Source of the DNA: Marinomonas arctica
GTDB lineage: Bacteria > Pseudomonadota > Gammaproteobacteria > Pseudomonadales > Marinomonadaceae
Length of the DNA stretch: 64,000 bases
Assembly (NCBI RefSeq): GCF_003259225.1
Contig: NZ_QHJF01000011.1
Coordinates: forward strand, 1 to 64,000
Direction of reading: 5' to 3'
Each line of letters opens with the position of its first letter. Within the stretch, counting starts at the first letter, position 1. Positions 37,621 through 45,864 of the stretch are shown here, piece by piece. The notes under the pieces are model-generated. The model was given only the letters and a program-made list of their open reading frames with translations. It had not been told where the DNA came from and made no database searches. The position numbers and the translations under genes were made by a program.

Positions 37621-38874
37621 TCAGAATAGTCCAAGTCTTCTTTTTAGCGTTAGTTCCTGTTCTTGTGTAATGGAGGAGGCCTTTCCAGATAAGATTAATT
37701 GTTTCCATTGCTTCCAAGATTTAATAGCGTCTTGTTTGCGTTCCCTATGAAGGTGTTGCTGAACTTCGACACGAAAAGAATTTGAGACAACAACAGGGTC
37801 GTCTTTCCCTAACAGGCGCAACCTTGTTAAAGAGCGCTGGAGTTTTTCGGCTGTCTGTAGTGAAGGCTCTTCAGTTTCTTGCAGTGCGAGAAGACATTTA
37901 AGATGTTCGTAATAGAATTCTATTTTTTCGTGCTGGGTATCTTTAGTTAAGCGAATCACTCTTGAATAGGCCTGCTCTGCCATTTGCCAATCTTTTAGTT
38001 TTACGCTGATTTTTCCTAGTTTTTTGGTTCTGGCTAGTGATCTAGGAGTGATTTCTAAACTTGCTAATATCGCCTTTTGTGCGCCTTTGAGATTGCTAAG
38101 TTGTTCGTGAGCATTAGCAAGAGTGTCATAAGCGGGTAAAAAATGGCGACTGATGCCGATGGTTTTTTCTAGACTTTTCACAGCAGACAGTGGCTGACCT
38201 AGAGACAGATCTGCTTGAGCAACCCCATAATGTGCCCAAGAGGCTTCTTGGTTATTTTTGAGTACGCGCATGTAGTGAATTTTAGCGGCTTTATAGTCTT
38301 TTCTAGAAAGCAAAGATTCGCCAATAGCCTTTAGACATAAGCTGATGTATTGAGGGTGTGTAGCCATAATCGCTTTGGCTTCGCTTTCCATGGCCTCAAA
38401 ATTCATTTTGCTTCGATGATCATCCATTGTTGAGAAGATGCTTTTTTGTAGCTTGATACGGCTTAGTCGACGATGCAAAGTGGCAGGAGTAAACGGTTTT
38501 ACCATGTAACTGTCGGGACGATGCTCGATTGCGCTGACCACGCTGTCATAACCCGTATCGGCGGTGATCATGATGAAAATAGTCGAGTGACCTAAGATGT
38601 TATTTTGTCGAGAAATTTCTAAAACTTGTTGGCCGTTAATTCGGCCACCAAGGTTGTAGTCAGACAATATGATGTCAAAATGTTTAGAAGCAATACGTTT
38701 CAGGGCACTTTGTCCTGAAGCCTCCACTTCTATGCTTGTATAGCCTAATGAAAGCATCATGGATCTGAGCATTAGACGCATTTCGTTCATATCTTCGATA
38801 ATCAATACTGATTTTTTACTGAGATCTTCCGTAATATTTCTATCTTTTTCCTGTGTGGTATGCACTTTTGTCAC
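37621..38874 (-). CDS. Receiver-domain protein with TPR C-terminus, paralogue 2
   Basis: 417 residues from a GTG at 38874, with AGGAAAA upstream. Same architecture as paralogue 1: a receiver domain (about 20-140; E27/D28, D72 in LSDYNLGGRINGQQ, K126) and TPR helices (about 160-385). Shared segments run throughout, for example GQQVLEIS, HSTIFIMITADT, ISRHFLPAYD and KRRLGLF at the very end. The pair therefore arose by tandem duplication with divergence. All phosphorylation residues are kept in both. An 11-bp perfect inverted repeat lies upstream. Function unknown. Confidence 0.85.
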   Translation of the reverse strand: MTKVHTTQEKDRNITEDLSKKSVLIIEDMNEMRLMLRSMMLSLGYTSIEVEASGQSALKRIASKHFDIILSDYNLGGRINGQQVLEISRQNNILGHSTIFIMITADTGYDSVVSAIEHRPDSYMVKPFTPATLHRRLSRIKLQKSIFSTMDDHRSKMNFEAMESEAKAIMATHPQYISLCLKAIGESLLSRKDYKAAKIHYMRVLKNNQEASWAHYGVAQADLSLGQPLSAVKSLEKTIGISRHFLPAYDTLANAHEQLSNLKGAQKAILASLEITPRSLARTKKLGKISVKLKDWQMAEQAYSRVIRLTKDTQHEKIEFYYEHLKCLLALQETEEPSLQTAEKLQRSLTRLRLLGKDDPVVVSNSFRVEVQQHLHRERKQDAIKSWKQWKQLILSGKASSITQEQELTLKRRLGLF

Positions 38875-38910
38875 GGGGTTTTCCTTGCTGACTCACGGTG
38901 TGAGTACAAA

Positions 38911-38938
38911 AAATTACAAATTTTTACATTTGTAATTT
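38911..38938. promoter_or_regulatory. 11-bp perfect inverted repeat upstream of receiver-TPR paralogue 2
   Basis: AAATTACAAAT (38911-38921) and its exact complement (38928-38938) flank a 6-base spacer, 37-64 bases upstream of the GTG start. This is a typical operator size and place. The regulator is unknown. Confidence 0.45.
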
Positions 38939-39034
38939 ATACCATGTTTAGTTGTATCCCCCATAATGCTTTTTGATTGATTCAACAAGGAAAAGCGCTG
39001 TATCAGGTGTATTGTGTTTGTCCGTAGTGCTTCG

Positions 39035-39685
39035 CTAATGCACTAAATTTGCTGTAAGCACAAAAATATCCATGTAACCTTGCTCATCATTACGTGGCTT
39101 TATGGGCAGAGCGCTATGGAAAAACTTTCGGTCGTTTAGCACCACAAATTCTCCTCTGTCAAAATCGTGGCTGATCAGCGCAGGACTATTTTTTCCGAGA
39201 TGAACATGGATTTTGCCACCTTCGATATTATGACGTTGCATCACATAGATTCCTATGCGGTCAAAGCCATCTTGGTGAATGCCCTCTGGTGCGACCTCGG
39301 CACTTTTATGGTCGGCGAAGATTCGTAATTGGTGCACTTCGATAGGCGTGTTATCAGCCACGTCGGCCATCGTTTGGAAGTGTTCAAATAGTTCGAGGAA
39401 GGCAGGGTCGTTGACTATTTTATCGTCGATCTCTTCATAACGGCGCACAATATTGCCTTGGAAATGATTAATGCTTTCGTCTTGAACAAATGCCTGAGAC
39501 GGTAAACGATGAATCTTGTTTTGAGTGAGAGTAAAACGTGAATAGCGACGTAATCGAAACGCGCCATCGGCATAAGGGTTCGGTGGTAAATGATCAAAAG
39601 AAGGAATCAGGTGGTTAACACTGTCTGATGTTAGCTGACCTAGTTCAAGGTAAAAGGGGGTATTTTTTGTTTTGTTGGTGATCAT
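39035..39685 (-). CDS. 2-oxoglutarate/Fe(II) dioxygenase, amino-acid hydroxylase-like
   Basis: 216 residues. It resembles the 2OG-Fe_Oxy_2 family, which includes bacterial free L-isoleucine and related amino-acid hydroxylases. The metal ligands are H137-x-D139 in EGIHQDG and H190 in KFFHSALP. A family-typical QLRIFAD strand precedes them and GYMDIFVL follows. It is cytoplasmic, with no signal peptide. The substrate cannot be deduced; a free amino acid or small metabolite is inferred. It stands alone between the receiver-TPR genes and a divergent chemoreceptor. Start ATG at 39685. Confidence 0.82.
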   Translation of the reverse strand: MITNKTKNTPFYLELGQLTSDSVNHLIPSFDHLPPNPYADGAFRLRRYSRFTLTQNKIHRLPSQAFVQDESINHFQGNIVRRYEEIDDKIVNDPAFLELFEHFQTMADVADNTPIEVHQLRIFADHKSAEVAPEGIHQDGFDRIGIYVMQRHNIEGGKIHVHLGKNSPALISHDFDRGEFVVLNDRKFFHSALPIKPRNDEQGYMDIFVLTANLVH

Positions 39686-39961
39686 GGTTTTATCCTCAAG
39701 ACTCTCATCGGCAGATTGTGCGCGATGGGGAAATTATTTTTTAGCGCCTTGTGAGCGTATTTTTAGTCTAGTCGGGTTTTGATAAAAAAACCTTTTTTTT
39801 ATGATTCTTGCTATCAAGAATTGGCTCTACGGTAGGCCGTGGTTGTTTTGATGGATTGATGAGGGTACGACTTTAGTCGCAAACTTCTTGTTTTACATTG
39901 ATCTTTTAGAAGTGTCGTTCAACACTAGCAAAAAAATAATAGTCAACAAAAGGGAAGACTG

Positions 39962-41524
39962 ATGCTTTATCTCCGCTTAGGTAGTGTTTTAGGACTGTTT
40001 GTACTCTTTACTTTGGGATATGCGCAAAATGTTATTTCCCCGCCATATATTATTGCCGGTTTATTGCTGAGTGGCATCTTAGGTGTTTCTGTGTTATTGC
40101 AGAAAAAAGATCCCTCTCAAATGTCCGTAGTCGCGTTAGACGGGGCTTCGTCAGCCGTGTTTTCAGACGTCAGTAAAACCGTAACTCATGCCACATCAAA
40201 AATGGCGATGGGAGCCGCCGAAGTCTCGCATTTTGTGGATACGCTTAGCAAGGACATTCACCTTACCCGTGACGACAGTCAGCAAATTACACAAGCGGTT
40301 GGAGCGCTTTCAGAGACAGGACTGACTCTTTCAAATCATTTAGGGCAATTAGCTCAGACAATGAGTGTGACGGCCAAATCCAGTCAGACGGCACAGCGCG
40401 CGCTTTTACAGAGTGCGGAGCAAATCAATCAGCTCACGCAAAAAGTACAGACTGCCAGTCAGCAGTTGGCTTTACTGACAAAAAGTGCCGATGATATTGA
40501 TAGCATTACAGCGGTGATTAAAGGCGTTTCCGAACAGACCAATTTACTGGCTTTGAATGCGGCTATTGAGGCCGCTCGGGCTGGTGAGCAGGGTAGGGGC
40601 TTTGCTGTCGTGGCGGATGAAGTTCGCGCTTTAGCGGGTAAAAGTGCTCATGCATCGGAGCAAATCTCAAGCTTGTTAGCGGACGTACGTCGCAATAGTG
40701 AACTGACAAATAATGAAATGGCAGCGCTACAAGAGTTAACAGAATCCTTATCCAATACCTTACTGGGGGAAACCCAGCGTTTCCTCTCGTTAACAGAAGA
40801 GGTTCAAAATGCGTCCATGGTGTTGTCCGAAGTGGAACAGGCAGGGGAAGATCTAGGCACCACAAGCACGCAAATCAATGGTTCTATTTCACGTATTAGT
40901 CAGTCTTTACACGATATTTCTGAGCGCAGTGATCGGCTTTCTCAGGAAGCCGCGCATTTGAGTCAGGGGGCTGAAGTGGTCTTTAGAGAATTGGATAAAG
41001 TCGATCAGTCGTTGTTTTTCTCTGAGTTGCTTAAGGTTGGTAAGGCGTCTGCCCAGGCGATTGGGCATTTGTTTGAAGAGGCAATCTCGAAAGGCGAGTT
41101 GACTCAACAAGCGGTATTTTCCACCGATTATCGCCCTATACCGGGTACTAAGCCGCAAAAGTTCAGTACGTCTTATGATACTTTTAGTGACCGTCACTTT
41201 CCTGCTATTCAGGAAGCGGTATTAGATAATTGTAAAGAGGTGATGTTTGCCGGGGCGGTGGATGTGAAGGGGTATTTCCCCACTCATAATAAAAAGTTTA
41301 GTCAGCCATTAACCGGTGATTATGAAAAAGATTTATTGAATAACCGAACCAAGCGAATTTTTAACGATGCGACAGGCCGTCGTTGTGGCGCCCATACAGA
41401 TTCGTTTTTGCTACAAACCTATAAACGGGATACTGGCGAAATATTGCATGACCTTTCTGTGCCTATTTTTGTTAATGGTAAACACTGGGGCGGTTTTCGA
41501 ATGGGATTCAAACCCATATCTTAG
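39962..41524 (+). CDS. Methyl-accepting chemotaxis protein with C-terminal sensor domain
   Basis: 520 residues. Two closely spaced N-terminal membrane helices (about 2-20 and 25-44) leave almost no periplasmic loop. The signalling domain (about 65-340) includes the hairpin tip [33 protein letters not shown] cytoplasmic C-terminal domain (about 350-520) contains [49 protein letters not shown] and HWGGFRMGF. This tail domain recurs behind the signalling domain in other bacterial receptors and looks Cache/PAS-like, so sensing is probably intracellular. Its ligand is unknown. GGGAAG ribosome site. Confidence 0.88.
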   Translation: MLYLRLGSVLGLFVLFTLGYAQNVISPPYIIAGLLLSGILGVSVLLQKKDPSQMSVVALDGASSAVFSDVSKTVTHATSKMAMGAAEVSHFVDTLSKDIHLTRDDSQQITQAVGALSETGLTLSNHLGQLAQTMSVTAKSSQTAQRALLQSAEQINQLTQKVQTASQQLALLTKSADDIDSITAVIKGVSEQTNLLALNAAIEAARAGEQGRGFAVVADEVRALAGKSAHASEQISSLLADVRRNSELTNNEMAALQELTESLSNTLLGETQRFLSLTEEVQNASMVLSEVEQAGEDLGTTSTQINGSISRISQSLHDISERSDRLSQEAAHLSQGAEVVFRELDKVDQSLFFSELLKVGKASAQAIGHLFEEAISKGELTQQAVFSTDYRPIPGTKPQKFSTSYDTFSDRHFPAIQEAVLDNCKEVMFAGAVDVKGYFPTHNKKFSQPLTGDYEKDLLNNRTKRIFNDATGRRCGAHTDSFLLQTYKRDTGEILHDLSVPIFVNGKHWGGFRMGFKPIS

Positions 41525-41556
41525 GGAGTTTGAATCCTCTGTTTCGAGTTTGATGG

Positions 41557-43596
41557 TTAACGTTTAGCAACAAAAACGCCACGATAAGCGCAGTGAAGAG
41601 TATTGTCTTTAATACTGAAGCCTGGCGTTTGGTAAACAACTTCTAGTGCATCACTTTCTGCTGGAAAAGGAACGCGAATAGGCGTATCGCTGCTGTAAAA
41701 GACGATCCAAAAATAACTAGAAAGGTCGGCAGACGTTAGCGTTAATGCGATAAAGTGACGCTCTTTATCGGCCCAATTTTCTGCGCTCATGGGTTCGCTG
41801 TGTTGGTTGAGCCAATGGATGTGATCAGATGAGGTGTGCTGATAAAGCGGGTCGTCTTCAAGACGAATTTCAGCCAATATTGGGTAGGTTTTGCGCAGTG
41901 TCATTAAGGTAGAAATGGTATGCTGCATGGCGTCTCTTGCAAGACGTGTTTCCTCATCTATATCCTGCCAAATTTGCCATGTCATGTCGTTGTCTTGGCA
42001 ATAGGCATTGTTGTTTCCTTGCTGAGTGTGGGAAAGCTCGTCCCCCCCTAAAATATGAGGCGTGCCTTGGCTTAGTAGCAGTGTCGCCATAAAGCAAAGT
42101 TGCTGGTTAAGGCGCTGTTGTTGAATATTTATGTCGTCAGTGTCGCCTTCTGTACCAAAGTTTTGGCTAAGATTGTCACTGTGCCCGTCACGGTTGTCTT
42201 CCATATTGGCAAGGTTATGGCGCTGGTGATAGGACACCAAGTCTTTCATGGTATAACCGTCATGATAGGTGATGTAGTTGACTGAAGTTAGAGCACTTTT
42301 TTGTCCTTTGTGAAACAGGTCTCTTGAACCTAAAAGGCGTGTCGCAAATTCAGGTACCATGCCTTTGTCACCGCGCCAGAAGCGACGCACCGTATCGCGG
42401 TATTGATCGTTACATTCGAGAAAACCTCTTGGAAATTGACCCACTTGATAGCCGTTTGGACCAATGTCCCAAGGCTCCATCACTAGGCAAGTTTCGCTTA
42501 AGATAGGGTCTTGAAGAATGGCTTGCAGTAAGGGCGCTTTAGGGGTGAAATCATGATCAGTGCGACCTAGATCAACCCCTAAATCAAAACGAAAGCCATC
42601 CACGCCCATCACTTCTACCCAATAACGCATGCTGTCGCAAATAAGACGAATGCTATTGGGATGGTAAGTGTCTATGCAGTTTCCGCATCCTGTGTAATTT
42701 AAATATTGGCCCGCTTGGTGACGATAATAGCGCGCATTGTCTAGACCTCGAAAGCAAACGCTAGAATGATCTAGCTCGCTTTCTGCTGTGTGGTTATAGA
42801 CAACGTCTAGAATGACTTCAAACCCTGCCGTTCTTAAGCCATCAACCATTTGTTGAAACTCCAAAACAGCGTCTTGTTTAGCGTAGGACGGTTCTGGTGC
42901 AAAAAAACTGATTGGATTGTAGCCCCAATAATTATTGAGCTCTAGCAACTCTAAATGGCGTTCGGTCATAAAACTGAAGCAAGGCATTAACTGAATGGTG
43001 GTAATGTTCAGGCTTTTTAAATGTTCAATACCCGCGGCGGAGATGACGCCAAGGTACGTGCCTTTTATTTCATCATCAATGGGGAGACTTTTGCTAAAAC
43101 CTTTGACATGCAGCTCGTATAAAGCACGGCTAGACGGGGTTACTTTCACCCTTGCCGGGCGGTTATGTTTGGCTGTCACGGTACGAACAATCGATTTCGG
43201 CACACAATAAGCCGAATTGACGCTGTTTAGCTGGCCTTCTTGGTTTATGGCTGATTGATCTTCATGCCAGACAAGTTTGTGACTGAGATCTCTTGCATAG
43301 GGATCTATTAGCAGTTTATGTTCGTTATAAAGCTGTTGCTGTTCTGGATTGAATTCGCCTTTAGCGCGTAAACCGTAATATTGGCCTTCTTTGAGGCCAA
43401 GCACTTCCATGTACCAAATGCCTTTATGTTTATTAATAAAAGGCAGCGGTTCTTGCTCCTTTCCATCTTGATCAAACAAACATAAATACAGTTGGCTGGC
43501 GTCTTCTGCGACCACGGCGAAATTAACACCGTCGTCGGTCACCGTCGCACCTAGAGGAAAACAGGCGCCATTGGAAGTCTGATGTGCTTGGTTCAT
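41557..43596 (-). CDS. glgX: Glycogen debranching enzyme GlgX (isoamylase family)
   Basis: 679 residues (E. coli GlgX 657). An N-terminal CBM48 domain (about 1-140) is followed by a GH13_11 catalytic barrel. Catalytic residues are the nucleophile Asp in DGFRFDLGVDLG, acid Glu in VMEPWDIGPNGY, and Asp in YITYHDGYTMKDLV. It removes alpha-1,6 branches from limit dextrins. It is last of three co-oriented genes, 46 bases after glgB, with AGAGG upstream. A TreX-type role is also possible. Confidence 0.95.
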   Translation of the reverse strand: MNQAHQTSNGACFPLGATVTDDGVNFAVVAEDASQLYLCLFDQDGKEQEPLPFINKHKGIWYMEVLGLKEGQYYGLRAKGEFNPEQQQLYNEHKLLIDPYARDLSHKLVWHEDQSAINQEGQLNSVNSAYCVPKSIVRTVTAKHNRPARVKVTPSSRALYELHVKGFSKSLPIDDEIKGTYLGVISAAGIEHLKSLNITTIQLMPCFSFMTERHLELLELNNYWGYNPISFFAPEPSYAKQDAVLEFQQMVDGLRTAGFEVILDVVYNHTAESELDHSSVCFRGLDNARYYRHQAGQYLNYTGCGNCIDTYHPNSIRLICDSMRYWVEVMGVDGFRFDLGVDLGRTDHDFTPKAPLLQAILQDPILSETCLVMEPWDIGPNGYQVGQFPRGFLECNDQYRDTVRRFWRGDKGMVPEFATRLLGSRDLFHKGQKSALTSVNYITYHDGYTMKDLVSYHQRHNLANMEDNRDGHSDNLSQNFGTEGDTDDINIQQQRLNQQLCFMATLLLSQGTPHILGGDELSHTQQGNNNAYCQDNDMTWQIWQDIDEETRLARDAMQHTISTLMTLRKTYPILAEIRLEDDPLYQHTSSDHIHWLNQHSEPMSAENWADKERHFIALTLTSADLSSYFWIVFYSSDTPIRVPFPAESDALEVVYQTPGFSIKDNTLHCAYRGVFVAKR

Positions 43597-43642
43597 TAAT
43601 ACCTCTAGATGCTGTCTGCGTTACTTTGCTGAGCGTTAGTGA

Positions 43643-45838
43643 TTAGGGTTTAGCTAGCCATTTTAACAAAACACCTGCCAGTGGTGGCACTTGCAGTTCA
43701 ATGCTTTGCTCGCGACCATGACTGACGATTGCTTGGGTCTGGTATGTTTTGACCTTGGCATAACCACTGCCTGTGTAGCTCACCTCATCCGTGTCCATGA
43801 CAATCTCATAACGGCCTGCTTTGGGCACGCCAATTCGATAGTTGCCATGTGGTGTTGGTGTAAAGTTAATGACCGCAATAACATGCTCGTCACTGTCTTT
43901 GGCTTTACGTGCAAAAACCAGAATGCTGTTGGCGCTGTCATCGTAACTGATCCATTCAAAGCCTTGGTAGGAATGATCAAACTGCAAACTTGGCTCATTT
44001 GTATAAAGATGATTCAAGTCTTTTGATAACGTTTGCTGGGCTTTGTGGTAGTCGGTCTCTAACAAATGCCAATCCAAAGAGCGTTCATGGCTCCATTCTT
44101 GGCCTTGGGCGAACTCATTGCCCATGAAGTTGAGTTTTTTGCCTGGATGAAAATACATGTAGGCCGAAAACGCACGTAAATTGGCAAATTTCTGCCAAGC
44201 ATCCCCTGGCATTTTAGTGATCATGGAACCTTTACCATGGACCACTTCATCGTGAGAAATCGGTAAGACAAATTGTTCATCAAAAGCATAAACCATACTA
44301 AAGCTGAGCTCGCCTTGATGATGTTGACGATAAATCGGATCGCGTTTGATATAAGCAAGCGAGTCGTTCATCCAGCCCATGTTCCATTTGAAACCAAAGC
44401 CTAAACCATTCATATAAGTCGGCTTGGACACCCCCGGAAAAGCGGTGGATTCTTCCGCGACGGTAAAACAACGGGGATGATTCAAATACACGGTTTCGTT
44501 CAAGCGACGCAAGAAATCGATGGCTTCGTAATTATGGTTGCCGCCGTCCTTGTTTGGAATCCATTCACCGTCTTCACGGGAGTAGTCTAGGTACAACATA
44601 GAGGCCACGGCATCCACACGAAGACCATCGATGTGGAATTCTTCTAACCAATATACCGCATTACTAATGAGGTAATTGACCACATGCTCTTTACCAAAGT
44701 CGTAAATAAGCGAGTTCCATTCAGGGTGCCAGCCTTTTTTGGGATCTGGGTATTCGTACTGCTTGGAGCCATCGAAATTGGCTAAACCATGGCTGTCGGC
44801 TGGAAAATGCGCGGGCACCCAATCCATAATCACGCCAATATTGGCTTGATGGAGCGCATCAACTAGGGCTTTGAATTCTTCTGGCGTGCCAAATCGTGAT
44901 GTGACCGCGTACAGGCCGACAGGTTGATAGCCCCAAGATCCATCGAATGGGTATTCTGTGATGGGCAATAATTCGACATGGGTATAGCCCATTTCAACCA
45001 TATAGGGAACCAGCTGATCTTTGATTTCCAAATACGTCAATGGCTGGTTATCCGCTTTACGACGCCATGAACCAATGTGTAGTTCATAAATGCTCATGGG
45101 CTGTTCGTAGATGTCTTCGATAGGCCGCTTAACCCAAGCGTCGTCTTGCCACTGGTGCTTGTTATCAAAACAGGTCACGCTGGCAAAAGAGGGGTATTGC
45201 TCAATACGTTGGGCATAAGGATCGCTGCGATGGGGCAAAATATCACCGGCGTTAGAGCGGATTTCAAACTTATAACGCGCCCCATGATTAACGTCGGGAA
45301 TGAATAGACGCCATATGCCGTCACCATTACTAGACATTGGATGAATGCGACCGTCCCAGGCATTAAAGTCACCAACTACAGACACGGAACGTGCTGCAGG
45401 GGCGTAAACCGCAAAGCGTGTACCTTGAATAGTGAGTTGATCGTTGACTTTTGCATTGGCCCGAATGGCGCCTTGGCTTTTGTAAAGATTCGCTTGGTGA
45501 TGATCAGGGTCTACAAAGGTCGTGTTAGGAAACTGGTACGGATCGACCAGCGTATAGGTACTTTTGTCTTTGTAAGTGATTTCGAGACGATAATGAAAGC
45601 GCGTTTTTTCTTTTGGCCATGCGGCGTGAAACAAGCCTTTGTCTTCTGTTTCAGTCATTGTCGCCAACTCTTGGTCTGAGTCTATGGCCAATACGCGAAC
45701 AGAAATCGCTTCTGGTTGCCACACAAGCAGTGACAAGCCTTTTTTAGAAGGGGATGATTGAAGTCCTAAACAGCCAAATGGGTCTGAACAGCGAGTGTTC
45801 AATACATCGTTAATTAGGGCATTTTTTATTAAATCCAT
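43643..45838 (-). CDS. glgB: 1,4-alpha-glucan branching enzyme GlgB
   Basis: 731 residues (E. coli 728). An N1 domain and CBM48 (about 1-225) precede the GH13_9 barrel. Catalytic residues: Asp in GLRVDAVASMLYLDYSRE, Glu in TVAEESTAFPGV, Asp in ISHDEVVHGKGSM. It transfers alpha-1,4 chains to alpha-1,6 positions in glycogen. The ATG at 45838 has GGAGAAG upstream. It sits 26 bases after the phosphorylase-kinase-like gene and before glgX, with no glgC, glgA or glgP in view, so the pathway is completed elsewhere. Confidence 0.97.
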   Translation of the reverse strand: MDLIKNALINDVLNTRCSDPFGCLGLQSSPSKKGLSLLVWQPEAISVRVLAIDSDQELATMTETEDKGLFHAAWPKEKTRFHYRLEITYKDKSTYTLVDPYQFPNTTFVDPDHHQANLYKSQGAIRANAKVNDQLTIQGTRFAVYAPAARSVSVVGDFNAWDGRIHPMSSNGDGIWRLFIPDVNHGARYKFEIRSNAGDILPHRSDPYAQRIEQYPSFASVTCFDNKHQWQDDAWVKRPIEDIYEQPMSIYELHIGSWRRKADNQPLTYLEIKDQLVPYMVEMGYTHVELLPITEYPFDGSWGYQPVGLYAVTSRFGTPEEFKALVDALHQANIGVIMDWVPAHFPADSHGLANFDGSKQYEYPDPKKGWHPEWNSLIYDFGKEHVVNYLISNAVYWLEEFHIDGLRVDAVASMLYLDYSREDGEWIPNKDGGNHNYEAIDFLRRLNETVYLNHPRCFTVAEESTAFPGVSKPTYMNGLGFGFKWNMGWMNDSLAYIKRDPIYRQHHQGELSFSMVYAFDEQFVLPISHDEVVHGKGSMITKMPGDAWQKFANLRAFSAYMYFHPGKKLNFMGNEFAQGQEWSHERSLDWHLLETDYHKAQQTLSKDLNHLYTNEPSLQFDHSYQGFEWISYDDSANSILVFARKAKDSDEHVIAVINFTPTPHGNYRIGVPKAGRYEIVMDTDEVSYTGSGYAKVKTYQTQAIVSHGREQSIELQVPPLAGVLLKWLAKP

Positions 45839-45864
45839 TCACTTCTCCAGCAAGGGTGAGCGTG

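Noticed and set aside
39831-39882. Possible further REP unit (GTACGACTTTAGTCGC)
   Set aside because: It has a small hairpin with a TT loop but lacks the TGTAGG head and an inverted partner, so it was not placed in the family.
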